This document shows, one piece after another, positions 43,360-52,112 of a stretch of 64,000 nucleotides of DNA. A program made the position numbers and the translations under genes. Within the stretch, counting starts at the first letter, position 1, and each line of letters begins with the position of its first letter. The stretch covers positions 47,886 through 111,885 of the forward strand of contig JAKQPS010000183.1 in assembly GCA_029564595.1 (NCBI GenBank). The letters run 5' to 3'. The notes under the pieces were generated by a model. That model ran no database searches, had not been told where the DNA came from, and was given only the letters and a program-made list of their open reading frames with translations. The DNA is from a bacterium. GTDB taxonomy: Bacteria > UBP15 > UBA6099.

Positions 43360-44817
43360 TCAGGTTTTTAAGGCATACACGGAAACTTCATCGGTTTTGC
43401 CTTTGAGGTTGACGCGGCGGCTGGGACCGAATTGAAAATGGTCTTTGAGTTTCTGATAGACGGTTTCTCCGACAAGGACGCCCTCGCGGCTCGACGACGA
43501 GAGAGACTTTATGCGCGAAGTCAGATTCACGGTGTCGCCTATGACGGTGTATTCCATGCGCCTGATGCTGCCAATGTTGCCTGCGACGACATTGCCGGAA
43601 TTGACGCCGATGGCCACATTGAATTCCGGCAGCCCGCGCTCCGCCCATACGCGATTGAGCGCGGCCAATCCGTCGCGCAGCCTGATAGCGCATTCGACAG
43701 CTTTGCTTTCGCCGTCCGGGTCGGGCAGCGGAGCGCCCCAGTACGCCATTATGTTGTCTCCGATGAACTTGTCGATTGTTCCGTCCAGTTCGAAAATCGA
43801 GTCCATCGCCATTGAGAAATATTCGCTGAGCATATCCAGAAGAAGAGCGGCGTCCATGCTCTTTGACAACTCGCGAAAATTGACGACTTCGGCGAAAAAC
43901 ACAGTCACCCAAGCGCTGCTGCCTCCGAGGTCAAGCTTGTCAGGGTCCTTGAGAATCTGTTCAGCGACGCGTTTTGAGACGTAAGAAGAAAATGTGTCCA
44001 GAATCCTCTCTCTGTTTATTTCATGATTGATGGTGGTTTTCAAAAGTTCGGCGTGTTCTATAGAGCTTTCCATCGCCCTTTTTATCGAAGACAGATAAGA
44101 AACCATGTCCGCTCCGAACCTTTCCGCCGAACTGTCTGCGACGGCAATGACTCCTTTGACCGAGCCGCTCCAGATGAGAGGGAATACCGCTAGGAAATCT
44201 AACTGCGCGCTTAGGTCGGAGGGACCGCAGTATTCGAGGCGGGGGTCGCTGTGGGTGAAGCGGCTTACAAAAAGTCGGCCTGACCTTGCGACTTCATAAA
44301 ACAGGTGGTCTGAAGGAAGAGGCTCGGCAGACAGTTCGCCGCGAGGCCGCAGTTTGCCGAGGCCGTCGAAAAGGAAAACATCCGCGCTCGCCGCGCTCGC
44401 TCTATGGGCGAAGTTATCTTCCAGCGCAGCCAACAACGAATCTTCGTCAGGGTTGTCCTGAAACTTTTTCATCGCGTCTATGATGCCGGAGACGTTTTCC
44501 CTGCTCTCTTTTATCGTCTTGAGGATATGGCCGAGATAAACGCCGGCTCCCATTAGAACGAAAGAGGCAAAAACGAAGTTCGTTCCGGACCTCGTCGCTC
44601 TTGAATACTGAAGAATGAAAAATGGAGAGAGGCTCAGCAACAACAGCAAAGACGTCAGAATAGAGCCGGTTCTTCTGAAATAAAGTCCGGAGAGAGCGAC
44701 CGGGACTACCACCAGCGGACGCGCCCACTCTTCCATCGGAAAGTTGAACCACGTGGTAAATGCGATTATGGACAACGCCGCCAGCGACGTTGCCGCGACC
44801 AGCCCGACTCGCTTCAT
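43360..44817 (-). CDS. Class III nucleotide cyclase 1 with GAF-like domain
   Basis: This 485-residue protein has four or five N-terminal membrane helices (about 5-110), a GAF-like domain (about 120-280) and a class III cyclase domain (about 300-485). In the catalytic domain the usual first metal Asp is Glu310 (VTVFFAEVVNF), whereas the second is kept (Asp354 in FIGDNIMAYWG). The transition-state pair is intact: Asn431 and Arg435 in GDTVNLTSRI. The ATG at 44817 follows GGGA and overlaps the upstream membrane-protein stop by ATGA; the frame opens 17 codons earlier. It closes a coupled four-gene unit with cyclase 2. Confidence 0.85.
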   Translation of the reverse strand: MKRVGLVAATSLAALSIIAFTTWFNFPMEEWARPLVVVPVALSGLYFRRTGSILTSLLLLLSLSPFFILQYSRATRSGTNFVFASFVLMGAGVYLGHILKTIKESRENVSGIIDAMKKFQDNPDEDSLLAALEDNFAHRASAASADVFLFDGLGKLRPRGELSAEPLPSDHLFYEVARSGRLFVSRFTHSDPRLEYCGPSDLSAQLDFLAVFPLIWSGSVKGVIAVADSSAERFGADMVSYLSSIKRAMESSIEHAELLKTTINHEINRERILDTFSSYVSKRVAEQILKDPDKLDLGGSSAWVTVFFAEVVNFRELSKSMDAALLLDMLSEYFSMAMDSIFELDGTIDKFIGDNIMAYWGAPLPDPDGESKAVECAIRLRDGLAALNRVWAERGLPEFNVAIGVNSGNVVAGNIGSIRRMEYTVIGDTVNLTSRIKSLSSSSREGVLVGETVYQKLKDHFQFGPSRRVNLKGKTDEVSVYALKT

Positions 44818-45704
44818 ATTATTCCCGCCATAAGCAAAACTTCGTTCATTGCCGACATCACAAAACACACCGCAAACGATGTTCGCATCCTCTTAAAAGT
44901 CAGGCTCATAACAAGAGTCATCAGGAGCGCCTCCGCTATGAATCCTCCTATGATAGACTGAATGGGTATCGTGCCGAGGAAGGAAAAAAAAGCGAAGTAA
45001 GGAATGTGCGCGGCTGAAATCATCGTCAGCAGGATGGCGGTCGTTCCGACGGTTGTCAGCCCTCTTTCGTCTTGCCTGTTCCAGACGGCGTAAATGAAAC
45101 TAAAAAGAATCAGAGCCTGAGACCACATAACGGCAAAATGAGGGGCGACTTTCCAGAAATCAAAACTCACCGGAAATCCCCAGTTGGAGACGAAGATGAC
45201 TGTGTACGCAAGAACGACGCATCCGGCAAGAGCCGATTTAGCAATGTCGGCAGTTATTCTGCCTTTTCGCATCCCGAATTTTGCCATAAGATCGGGGTCG
45301 GATGCGGCAAGATAAAAAAAGACCCAACAAGCAAACGCCGGATAAAAAACATACAATTTAGGGGTGTCATAGAAAAAGTATTCCCACAACTGAAAACCGG
45401 GTATGCTGATCAGGATCAATGCCGCGCGTCGGATATTTAACGCGCCGAAAACCGCCAGCCCGCCTATGAATATTATCAGATGCAACGCGACCGCATAGCA
45501 GTCGGAAACCTGTCTTTCAAATAATCCTGCTTTATGCATAAAAACCATGAATCCTGAAACGCATCCATAAACGAAAAGCAGAATGATGGCGCGGATGAAA
45601 ACAGGGTCGCTGAACGGGCTGAACTTTTTGCGTTCAAGAGAAGCCCCTTCTTTTAGTCGCAATTCAGAGAATGTTTTTTCAAGTTCAACCGAGCCTAAGC
45701 TCAT
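44814..45704 (-). CDS. Multi-pass membrane protein B of the cyclase unit
   Basis: I do not recognise this 296-residue protein. It has a charged N-terminal tail of about 35 residues and seven or eight hydrophobic segments. It contains no obvious catalytic motif. It is translationally coupled to cyclase 1 (ATGA overlap). Its C-terminal half shows a layout similar to that of membrane protein A, suggesting distant relationship. It may act as a membrane sensor or anchor for the cyclases; that is inference from context. Confidence 0.6.
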   Translation of the reverse strand: MSLGSVELEKTFSELRLKEGASLERKKFSPFSDPVFIRAIILLFVYGCVSGFMVFMHKAGLFERQVSDCYAVALHLIIFIGGLAVFGALNIRRAALILISIPGFQLWEYFFYDTPKLYVFYPAFACWVFFYLAASDPDLMAKFGMRKGRITADIAKSALAGCVVLAYTVIFVSNWGFPVSFDFWKVAPHFAVMWSQALILFSFIYAVWNRQDERGLTTVGTTAILLTMISAAHIPYFAFFSFLGTIPIQSIIGGFIAEALLMTLVMSLTFKRMRTSFAVCFVMSAMNEVLLMAGII

Positions 45705-45714
45705 CGTTTGCGCC

Positions 45715-46557
45715 TCAATAGACCAGCGATTTATAAAACAGGTAATAGAGCAGATATGACAAAAAAACCATCCTTGTGGAACGGCAGAAATAGAAAGCCA
45801 TAGTAAGAGTCACTTGTGTTAGCAGACAGGCGGCAAGGGAGCCGATGAAAGCCGTCACTGGGTCTTTGCTTCCGATAACATTCGGAACCCACATTAAGAA
45901 GACGAAGAGAGTGTTGAGCAAAACAGGAACAGAAAGCTCGTATCTGCGGTCTAACAGGTCGCGGGTTAACAAACCGTAGATTATCCCAAATATAGGCCCA
46001 TAAACCGCGATATTAACTGCCAGATAGAAAACAAGCTGTGCGGGCGAAGGAAAAGAAACCGAGGCTCCTCGCGCTTTGCTTATGAAAAAATATGTCACTG
46101 TTATAAATACGGCCGCAGTCAATAAGGAGAAAGCAGCTTCTTTCTTCAAGTCGGAAGCTGTCGCATATCCGAGACAGGAGAATGTTTTTGGCGCGGATTT
46201 AATCAGGGCCGCCAGCGACAGGAAAGCAGGCAACGCGAACAGCAGAAACGAGGGCGCAATAAAAATGCTCCCTGCTATCGCAAATACGGCGAAACCCGCA
46301 AAAACAATAAACCTAAACCAAGCCGCAGGAGACATTCCGCCTGCGGAAGCCAATGCCGCCGGGCAAGCGATAAACAAAGAAACGATTGCTCCCGTCGCTT
46401 CTCTCGCCTGCCCTTCAGAGAAAGTAAAGACAATTGCCGATACTGTAAAAGCTGCCGCAAAGACTAACGCCGATGCGCGAAAAGATGGCTCGGTAAACAG
46501 AGACATCTTCTGGAAACCTTCGTAATAAGCTTCCGTTTTTCTGTAATAGTAATTCAT
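45715..46557 (-). CDS. Multi-pass membrane protein A of the cyclase unit
   Basis: This 280-residue protein has about eight hydrophobic segments and a short Tyr-rich cytoplasmic N-terminus (NYYYRKTEAYYEGFQK). No conserved motif is recognised. It begins four bases inside the end of the cyclase 2 gene and ends ten bases before protein B, so the unit cyclase 2-A-B-cyclase 1 should be one transcript. Function unknown. Confidence 0.6.
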   Translation of the reverse strand: MNYYYRKTEAYYEGFQKMSLFTEPSFRASALVFAAAFTVSAIVFTFSEGQAREATGAIVSLFIACPAALASAGGMSPAAWFRFIVFAGFAVFAIAGSIFIAPSFLLFALPAFLSLAALIKSAPKTFSCLGYATASDLKKEAAFSLLTAAVFITVTYFFISKARGASVSFPSPAQLVFYLAVNIAVYGPIFGIIYGLLTRDLLDRRYELSVPVLLNTLFVFLMWVPNVIGSKDPVTAFIGSLAACLLTQVTLTMAFYFCRSTRMVFLSYLLYYLFYKSLVY

Positions 46558-48068
46558 ATCCTCATACCTTTTATCACAAACAATTCGTCGTCGCTCGCGG
46601 CGACGGTTTTGTCGATTATCTCTATGTCAAACTTGTCCGATATCAAATCGGCGGTCTGGCGGGTGACCAGCAGTTTCGCGCCGTGCCGTTTGGTGAGGGA
46701 TTCCGTCCGCATGGCCTTGTCGACCTCTTCGCCGATGATGGTGAACATGGTTTTTCTGTTGTCGCCGACGTTGCCGACAAGCGCCTCTGCGGTATGCACG
46801 CCCACTCCCGTCCTGAAGGTCTCTTTTCCTTCAGAAGCCCATTTTGCGTTCAGGTCTTCGACCGCCGCAAGGATGTCGAGCGCGGCGAGCGCGGCGTTTT
46901 CGGCGTGTCTTTCATCCGGAGCCGGGGCGCCCCAGTACGCCACCACGCAGTCGCCTATGTATTTGTCGATAGCGCCGTTGCGGTTAAACACCACATCGAC
47001 AATGACGGTGAAATATTCGTTCAGTCTGCGGACAAGCTCCTGAGGTGATATCCTCTCTGAAATTGTCGTAAAATCCCTGATGTCGGTAATAAGAATTGTA
47101 ATCAACTGGCGGCGGCTTTTCAGCAGGTCCGGGTTGGACAACACATGTTCCGCCACTGACGACGAAACGAATCTTGAGAACAACTCTTTGGATCTTTTTT
47201 CGCGCGCCAACTCCTCTTGTCTTCTGCGCTCCTGCCCGATGTTGGCGACCACCGCCGCCGCGGCGTCCGCAGCCAGTTGAATGAATGCCGCGTCCTCGTC
47301 GTCGAAATCAGCGCCGTCGCTTTTGTTCATCAGAGCCACAGCGCCTGTCACGCCGTTCTTTGAGCGCATAGGAGCGGCCAGCATTGATTTGATCCCTGTG
47401 TCGCCGCTCTGAATAAACCTTTCATCCGCGTCCGCCGTGCTGCATGAGAACAACTTGTTTTCCGAGGCGCATCTCATAAGCGGATGCGTTTCGTCAAAGG
47501 TCGGCAAATCAGCGAAACCGGTTTCCACATGATATATAACAGGCGGAATGGACGAAACTTCCGAATCATCAGAAGGATTCAGAACGACCGCCGCAGCCTC
47601 CGCGCCAGTGAGCCTGACCGTCTGCTCTGCCAGCCGCATCATCACATCCCGCTCCGTGGTCGAGCCTCCTATGGTCAGCATTGCTTCGGAAGCGGTCTCT
47701 GCGTCTTTGTTGGCCTTGCGGCCTCTGCCTACCGCCCAACCTGAAAAGACGCCGAGGAGATTCAAAAACACAAGCATTGGGATAATGACCAACACGCCCA
47801 CCGCGCTGTTGACGTGGAACGGCTCTACCGGCGCGTACAAAAGATACAAAACCGTCACTATTATCCCCGTGGATATTCCGCCCTTGAGGCCGAACCCGCT
47901 GCCGGCTTGATAGATTGGAAATAGAAGAAAGAACTTTATGTAATCGCGTCCGCTCCACCCTGCCGCAAGAGCTGCGAACATGACTGCGAAACAAACGGCT
48001 ATTTCAATCAATATCAAAGCCCAAAGCTTGCTTTCCCTGCGCCGTGTCGCCGCGATATCGCTCTTCAA
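46554..48068 (-). CDS. Class III nucleotide cyclase 2 with GAF domain
   Basis: This 504-residue protein has four N-terminal helices (about 15-110), a GAF domain (about 120-280) and a class III cyclase domain (about 300-490). Both metal Asp are present: Asp329 in ILITDIRDF and Asp373 in YIGDCVVAYWG, with the Lys of IDKYIGD just before. The usual Asn of the DTVN transition-state motif is Asp450 (GEEVDKAMR), though Arg454 remains. It therefore lacks one catalytic residue that cyclase 1 has, and has the metal residue that cyclase 1 lacks. It overlaps gene A by four bases. Confidence 0.87.
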   Translation of the reverse strand: MKSDIAATRRRESKLWALILIEIAVCFAVMFAALAAGWSGRDYIKFFLLFPIYQAGSGFGLKGGISTGIIVTVLYLLYAPVEPFHVNSAVGVLVIIPMLVFLNLLGVFSGWAVGRGRKANKDAETASEAMLTIGGSTTERDVMMRLAEQTVRLTGAEAAAVVLNPSDDSEVSSIPPVIYHVETGFADLPTFDETHPLMRCASENKLFSCSTADADERFIQSGDTGIKSMLAAPMRSKNGVTGAVALMNKSDGADFDDEDAAFIQLAADAAAAVVANIGQERRRQEELAREKRSKELFSRFVSSSVAEHVLSNPDLLKSRRQLITILITDIRDFTTISERISPQELVRRLNEYFTVIVDVVFNRNGAIDKYIGDCVVAYWGAPAPDERHAENAALAALDILAAVEDLNAKWASEGKETFRTGVGVHTAEALVGNVGDNRKTMFTIIGEEVDKAMRTESLTKRHGAKLLVTRQTADLISDKFDIEIIDKTVAASDDELFVIKGMRI

Positions 48069-48191
48069 TGTAAGGCAACCATTAGACTGATTAATGTCAA
48101 TTTGTCATTCACAAGATAATATACAACAGGGATAATGATTGGGATAGATATATTTTAAAGCCGTTGAAACGAAAGCGCCGAGGCTTTTATC

Positions 48192-48218
48192 GCTCCCGAA
48201 TTCTAATGATGGATTCGG
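48192..48218 (-). terminator. Hairpin after purQ, repeated element
   Basis: The minus-strand CCGAAT...ATTCGG hairpin begins one base after the purQ stop and is a near copy of the hairpin at 43321-43345, with changes only in loop and inner pairs. No long U-run follows. Confidence 0.5.
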
Positions 48219-48219
48219 T

Positions 48220-49026
48220 TTATAACTCCATCGAAGCGAAAGCGACTGCGTTGCGGAATATCGCAAACCCGTCGCCGCGCTCGGAGGCCTCGCCGCGAGT
48301 CCATCTCGGATGCTGAGTGGAAAGGACATGGCGCTCCGGATGAGGCATCAGGCCGAACACGCGGCCGGTCGCGTTGCAAATCCCCGCAAGATCGTCTTCC
48401 GAACCGTTGGGATTTATGGGATACGGGCCGGGTTTCCCGGCAGCGTCTGAATACTTAAACACGCCCTGTTTCGCCGCGCGCAGTTTGTCTCTAGTTTTTT
48501 CGTTGTCGAAAATCAGCTTGCCTTCTCCGTGCGCGATCGGAAGGTAAATCGGGGTTTCAATGCCTTGAGTGAACACGCACACATTTCCCTCGACGGGATT
48601 GAGATGGACCCACCTGCAATCGAATTTGCCTGAATCGTTGTCGAAGAGAGTGACGCTTTGTTTTGCCGCGCCGGAACCAGCTTCTCCGGCGTTGAAACCC
48701 GGCAGAAGTCCGGTCTTCACAAGGACTTGGAACCCGTTGCAGATGCCGATGACGAGTTTGCCGTCGGCGACGAATTTATCGACCTGAGCCGAGATTTTGT
48801 TCATCATCTCGACGGCGAGCACCCTTCCGGCTGAAATGTCGTCGCCGTAGGAGAAACCGCCGGGGATGGCCAAAATTTGGTAGCGGTCGAGTTTCTTTTC
48901 GCCGCGCGATATCTCGTTGATATGCACAAGGTCCGCTTTGGCGCCGGCAAGCTCGAAAGCGAAAACCGTCTCCTTGTCGCAATTCGTTCCGGCTGTGCGA
49001 AGCACGATAACTTTAACGTCTTTCAT
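48220..49026 (-). CDS. purQ: Phosphoribosylformylglycinamidine synthase, glutaminase subunit
   Basis: PurQ releases ammonia from glutamine for PurL. The 268-residue class I amidotransferase shows VLRTAGTNCDKE near the start, IPGGFSYGDDISAG near 55, GICNGFQVLVKTGLLP near 95 (nucleophile Cys) and FGLMPHPERH near 235 (His-Glu of the triad). It is about 40 residues longer than Bacillus PurQ. GGGAG precedes the ATG. It lies 40 bases after purL, in the order purS-purL-purQ. Confidence 0.93.
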   Translation of the reverse strand: MKDVKVIVLRTAGTNCDKETVFAFELAGAKADLVHINEISRGEKKLDRYQILAIPGGFSYGDDISAGRVLAVEMMNKISAQVDKFVADGKLVIGICNGFQVLVKTGLLPGFNAGEAGSGAAKQSVTLFDNDSGKFDCRWVHLNPVEGNVCVFTQGIETPIYLPIAHGEGKLIFDNEKTRDKLRAAKQGVFKYSDAAGKPGPYPINPNGSEDDLAGICNATGRVFGLMPHPERHVLSTQHPRWTRGEASERGDGFAIFRNAVAFASMEL

Positions 49027-49066
49027 TGTGATGTCTCCCGTAGTTTGCCGAATGGCCGAGGCGCGC

Positions 49067-51499
49067 TCACCACGCCAGCGTCGACTGCCAAGCCGCCTTC
49101 AGTTTGCGGATGTCCGCGTCGACGACAGGCTTTCCTTTCAATCCAACAACGACTAGCCGCTTTTTGTCTGTCACTTCGCCTATCTTCGCGCACGGCAATC
49201 CTTTGAATCGCGCGGCGAACTCATCCTCTTTGCCAGCTTCCACTTCGACGATGAACCTGCTGTTCGATTCGGAGAAGAGCAGCGATTCATCGGTTTTTAC
49301 GTTTTTATCTCTGGGCAGGAGTCGGGCGTCGATCCGCGCGCCAAGCGCTCCCGCGAACGCGCATTCAGCCAGCGCAACAGCCAACCCGCCGTCGCTCGCG
49401 TCGTGACAAGCTCTAACCAAGCCTTTTTTAATCGCCGCGCCGAGAGCTTTGTACATCTTCTTCGCTTCGCGCGCGTTCAACTTCGGCACGTCGTTGCCGA
49501 TGTGTCCGAGCGTCTGGTAATACTGAGAGCCGCCCAGTTCGTCGTATGTGACGCCCAGCGCGTACACCAAATTCCCGGCGCTCTTGAAGTCCATCGAAAC
49601 AACTTTGCGCGCGTCGGTGATTATGCCTGCGGCGGAGATAAGCAGAGTGGACGGAATCGCTATGGTGTCGCCCTCCACCGCAAACTCATTGTAGAAGCTG
49701 TCTTTGCCAGAAATGAATGGAGTTCCGTAAGTAACGGCGACATCGAAGCAGGCGCGTGAAGCCCGCACCAGATCGCCGAGTCTGTCGGGTTTGTCCGGGT
49801 TGCCCCAACAGAAGTTGTCCAGAATCGCGATGCGGTCGATGTCCGCGCCAACCGCGACGGCGTTTCGGACGGCTTCGTCGATAGCGCTCGCCGCCATCCA
49901 GTAAGGATCAATATCGCCGTACCTGATTGCAATGCCGTTCGAGACGACGATTGCGCGCGGAGAGCCTAATACGGGAGCGATGACGGCTGCGTCCGACGGA
50001 CCGTCGTTGTCGGCTCCGACAAACGGTTTGAGCACGCTTGCGCCCTGAACTTCATGGTCGTACTGCCGCGCCACCCACTCTTTGCTCGCCACGTTGTAGA
50101 TGGAAAGAACTTTTTCCAATCTTGCCGTAAGGTTTGCGGGCGCGGGAACTTTCGGCACGCTGTGTTTCGGAGTGTTCCACACCGCCGGCCTCGGATATCT
50201 CGGTACTCCCGCGTGCAGGAAGCTCATATCGAGGTCCGCCACCATGCGGCCTTCGTATTTCACCACGAACCGCTTGGTGTCGGTGAACTTCCCGATGACG
50301 ACTGCTTCAACGTTCTCGCGTTCGCACAGCTTCATGAATTTTGCGAGGTTCTTCGGGGGCACGGACAGAACCATCCGCTCCTGCGCCTCTGAAAGGAGTA
50401 TTTCCCATGGAGCCAGCCCGCCGTATTTGAGAGGCGCTTTTTCAAGCTGAAGCTCCGCGCCCGTGTCTTTTCCCATTTCCCCGACCGCAGACGAGAATCC
50501 GCCTGCTCCGCAGTCGGTTATGCAGTCGTAAAGGTCGAGTTTTCTTGCCTGTAGAATCACGTCCATCGCCTTTTTCTCGACGATGGGGTTGCCTATCTGA
50601 ACGGCTCCGCTCGACGTTGTTTCCGATTCATGGTCGAGTTCGAGAGAAGAGAAAGTCGCGCCGTGAATTCCGTCGCGTCCCGTCTTGCCTCCTACGGCGA
50701 CGATGAGATCGCCTTTGCGCGCCTGCTTTTCCATCTTGCCGACGGGAATCAGCCCGCCTGTCCCGCAATAAACAAGCGGATTGCCCAGATACCTCATATC
50801 GAAATGGAGAGAGCCGTTGATAGTCGGGATGCCCATCCTGTTGCCATAGTCGCGGACGCCCGCCACCACGCCCTTGAAAATTCTTTTCGGATGCAGGATG
50901 CCCTTCGGAACTTTGTCGTGAGGCAGATCGGGCGGCGCGAAACAGAATATGTTGTTGTTGAAAATCGGGGTTGCGCCGAGCCCGGTTCCTAGCGGGTCGC
51001 GGATGACTCCGCCGATTCCGGTATTCGCCCCGCCGTACGGGTCGAGCGCGGAGGGATGGTTGTGGGTCTCCACCTTGAACGCGAAGTGCCAGTCGTCGTC
51101 GAATTCCACCACGCCCGCGTTGTCTTCGAACACGGACACGCACCAGTCTTTCGCGCCCCGCTTCTTGCGGATGGTCTCGGTCGCTTTGCGTATCGTCAAC
51201 TTAAAAAGGTTGTCGATAAGCTCTTTCTTTCCGTTTTCAGAGTAATCGATGATGCCGTTGAAGACTTTGTGCTTGCAATGCTCGGACCATGTCTGCGCGA
51301 GGCACTCAAGCTCGGCGTCGGTGGGATTGCGGCCCTTCTTTTTGTAATGCGCCGCTATCTTGCGCATCTCGAGCAGGTTCAGCGAAAGCAGGCGCGAGCG
51401 GCTTATTTCAATAAGCTCGTCGTCGGCGGCCCCGATGATTCCCACCGTTTCGATTTTGATATTCATCTCGGTTTTCTTTTTGACCGTTTTCTTAGCCAT
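49067..51499 (-). CDS. purL: Phosphoribosylformylglycinamidine synthase, large subunit
   Basis: PurL makes FGAM from FGAR, ATP and ammonia. This 810-residue protein is the small-PurL type, working with separate PurS and PurQ. It shows AQTWSEHCKHK near residue 70 (catalytic His), FKVETHNHPSALDPYGGANTGIGG near 135, GKTGRDGIHGATFSS near 270 and SGKDSFYNEF near 605. A basic, Lys-rich N-terminal tail is unusual. GGAAGG precedes the ATG. Both neighbours are its partner subunits. Confidence 0.95.
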   Translation of the reverse strand: MAKKTVKKKTEMNIKIETVGIIGAADDELIEISRSRLLSLNLLEMRKIAAHYKKKGRNPTDAELECLAQTWSEHCKHKVFNGIIDYSENGKKELIDNLFKLTIRKATETIRKKRGAKDWCVSVFEDNAGVVEFDDDWHFAFKVETHNHPSALDPYGGANTGIGGVIRDPLGTGLGATPIFNNNIFCFAPPDLPHDKVPKGILHPKRIFKGVVAGVRDYGNRMGIPTINGSLHFDMRYLGNPLVYCGTGGLIPVGKMEKQARKGDLIVAVGGKTGRDGIHGATFSSLELDHESETTSSGAVQIGNPIVEKKAMDVILQARKLDLYDCITDCGAGGFSSAVGEMGKDTGAELQLEKAPLKYGGLAPWEILLSEAQERMVLSVPPKNLAKFMKLCERENVEAVVIGKFTDTKRFVVKYEGRMVADLDMSFLHAGVPRYPRPAVWNTPKHSVPKVPAPANLTARLEKVLSIYNVASKEWVARQYDHEVQGASVLKPFVGADNDGPSDAAVIAPVLGSPRAIVVSNGIAIRYGDIDPYWMAASAIDEAVRNAVAVGADIDRIAILDNFCWGNPDKPDRLGDLVRASRACFDVAVTYGTPFISGKDSFYNEFAVEGDTIAIPSTLLISAAGIITDARKVVSMDFKSAGNLVYALGVTYDELGGSQYYQTLGHIGNDVPKLNAREAKKMYKALGAAIKKGLVRACHDASDGGLAVALAECAFAGALGARIDARLLPRDKNVKTDESLLFSESNSRFIVEVEAGKEDEFAARFKGLPCAKIGEVTDKKRLVVVGLKGKPVVDADIRKLKAAWQSTLAW

Positions 51500-51550
51500 G
51501 ATGTTTTCCTTCCGGTTGATTGAGCGGCTGAGCCGCCGCGCGGACGAATC

Positions 51551-52015
51551 TCAACTTTTCGCAATGCTGAAAGACTGGATGACGGAATTCGCCAGCAACC
51601 TCCGGGCGATATTCTCCACGTCGCTCTTGGAAATTTTCCCTCTGAGTACCACTTTGGTGGATGTTTTAGCGCCGGTCGCTCCTGCGATTCCCATGTCGGC
51701 GATTCCCTTTAGGGTGGTGTCCGCCACAGTGTCCGTTACGCCTTTGTTGAATTTCACTTCGATTACCCACGCGCCGTCCACGACCGGCCCGGACACCTCG
51801 CCGATTACATGTCTCTGCGAAACGGGGTCGGAGAGAAGCTCGGAGGCGATGCGGCGCGCTTCGCCCTTCGAGATTCCGCCTTCAATCTCTGTCACTCTCA
51901 CAAACCGCACGGACTTCGCGCCTTTGACGTTCAAGTCTTCGATATCTTTGATTAGGCCTTCGCCTGCGGCGTCCACGAGGTCTTCTCTTATGTACACTTC
52001 GATTCGGGTAGTCAT
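51551..52015 (-). CDS. purS: Double-domain PurS, FGAM synthase subunit
   Basis: PurS channels ammonia within the PurSQL complex. Ordinary PurS is about 80 residues; this one is 154, and two PurS-like units can be read: residues about 3-72 (IEVYIREDLVDAAGEGLIKD ... ARRIASELLSDPV) and about 78-150 (WVIEVKFNKGVTDTVADTTL ... ARRLLANSVIQSFSI). I infer a tandem fusion that would mimic the PurS dimer seen in the complex. AAGGA lies before the ATG, and a near-consensus promoter lies 47 bases upstream. Confidence 0.75.
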   Translation of the reverse strand: MTTRIEVYIREDLVDAAGEGLIKDIEDLNVKGAKSVRFVRVTEIEGGISKGEARRIASELLSDPVSQRHVIGEVSGPVVDGAWVIEVKFNKGVTDTVADTTLKGIADMGIAGATGAKTSTKVVLRGKISKSDVENIARRLLANSVIQSFSIAKS

Positions 52016-52061
52016 CGGTCGCGTTCCTTTCAGCGCGTTTCAGAGGCGCGCCACGTCGGGT

Positions 52062-52090
52062 ATCATATATAAACGCATAACGAGTGTCAA
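52062..52090 (-). promoter_or_regulatory. Promoter of the purS-purL-purQ unit
   Basis: On the minus strand TTGACA (plus 52085-52090) and TATGAT (52062-52067) are separated by exactly 17 bases in the 97-base gap between thiC and purS. The pur genes can thus be transcribed apart from the thi operon. Confidence 0.75.
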
Positions 52091-52112
52091 TTTAATCAGG
52101 CGCTCGTTTCCG

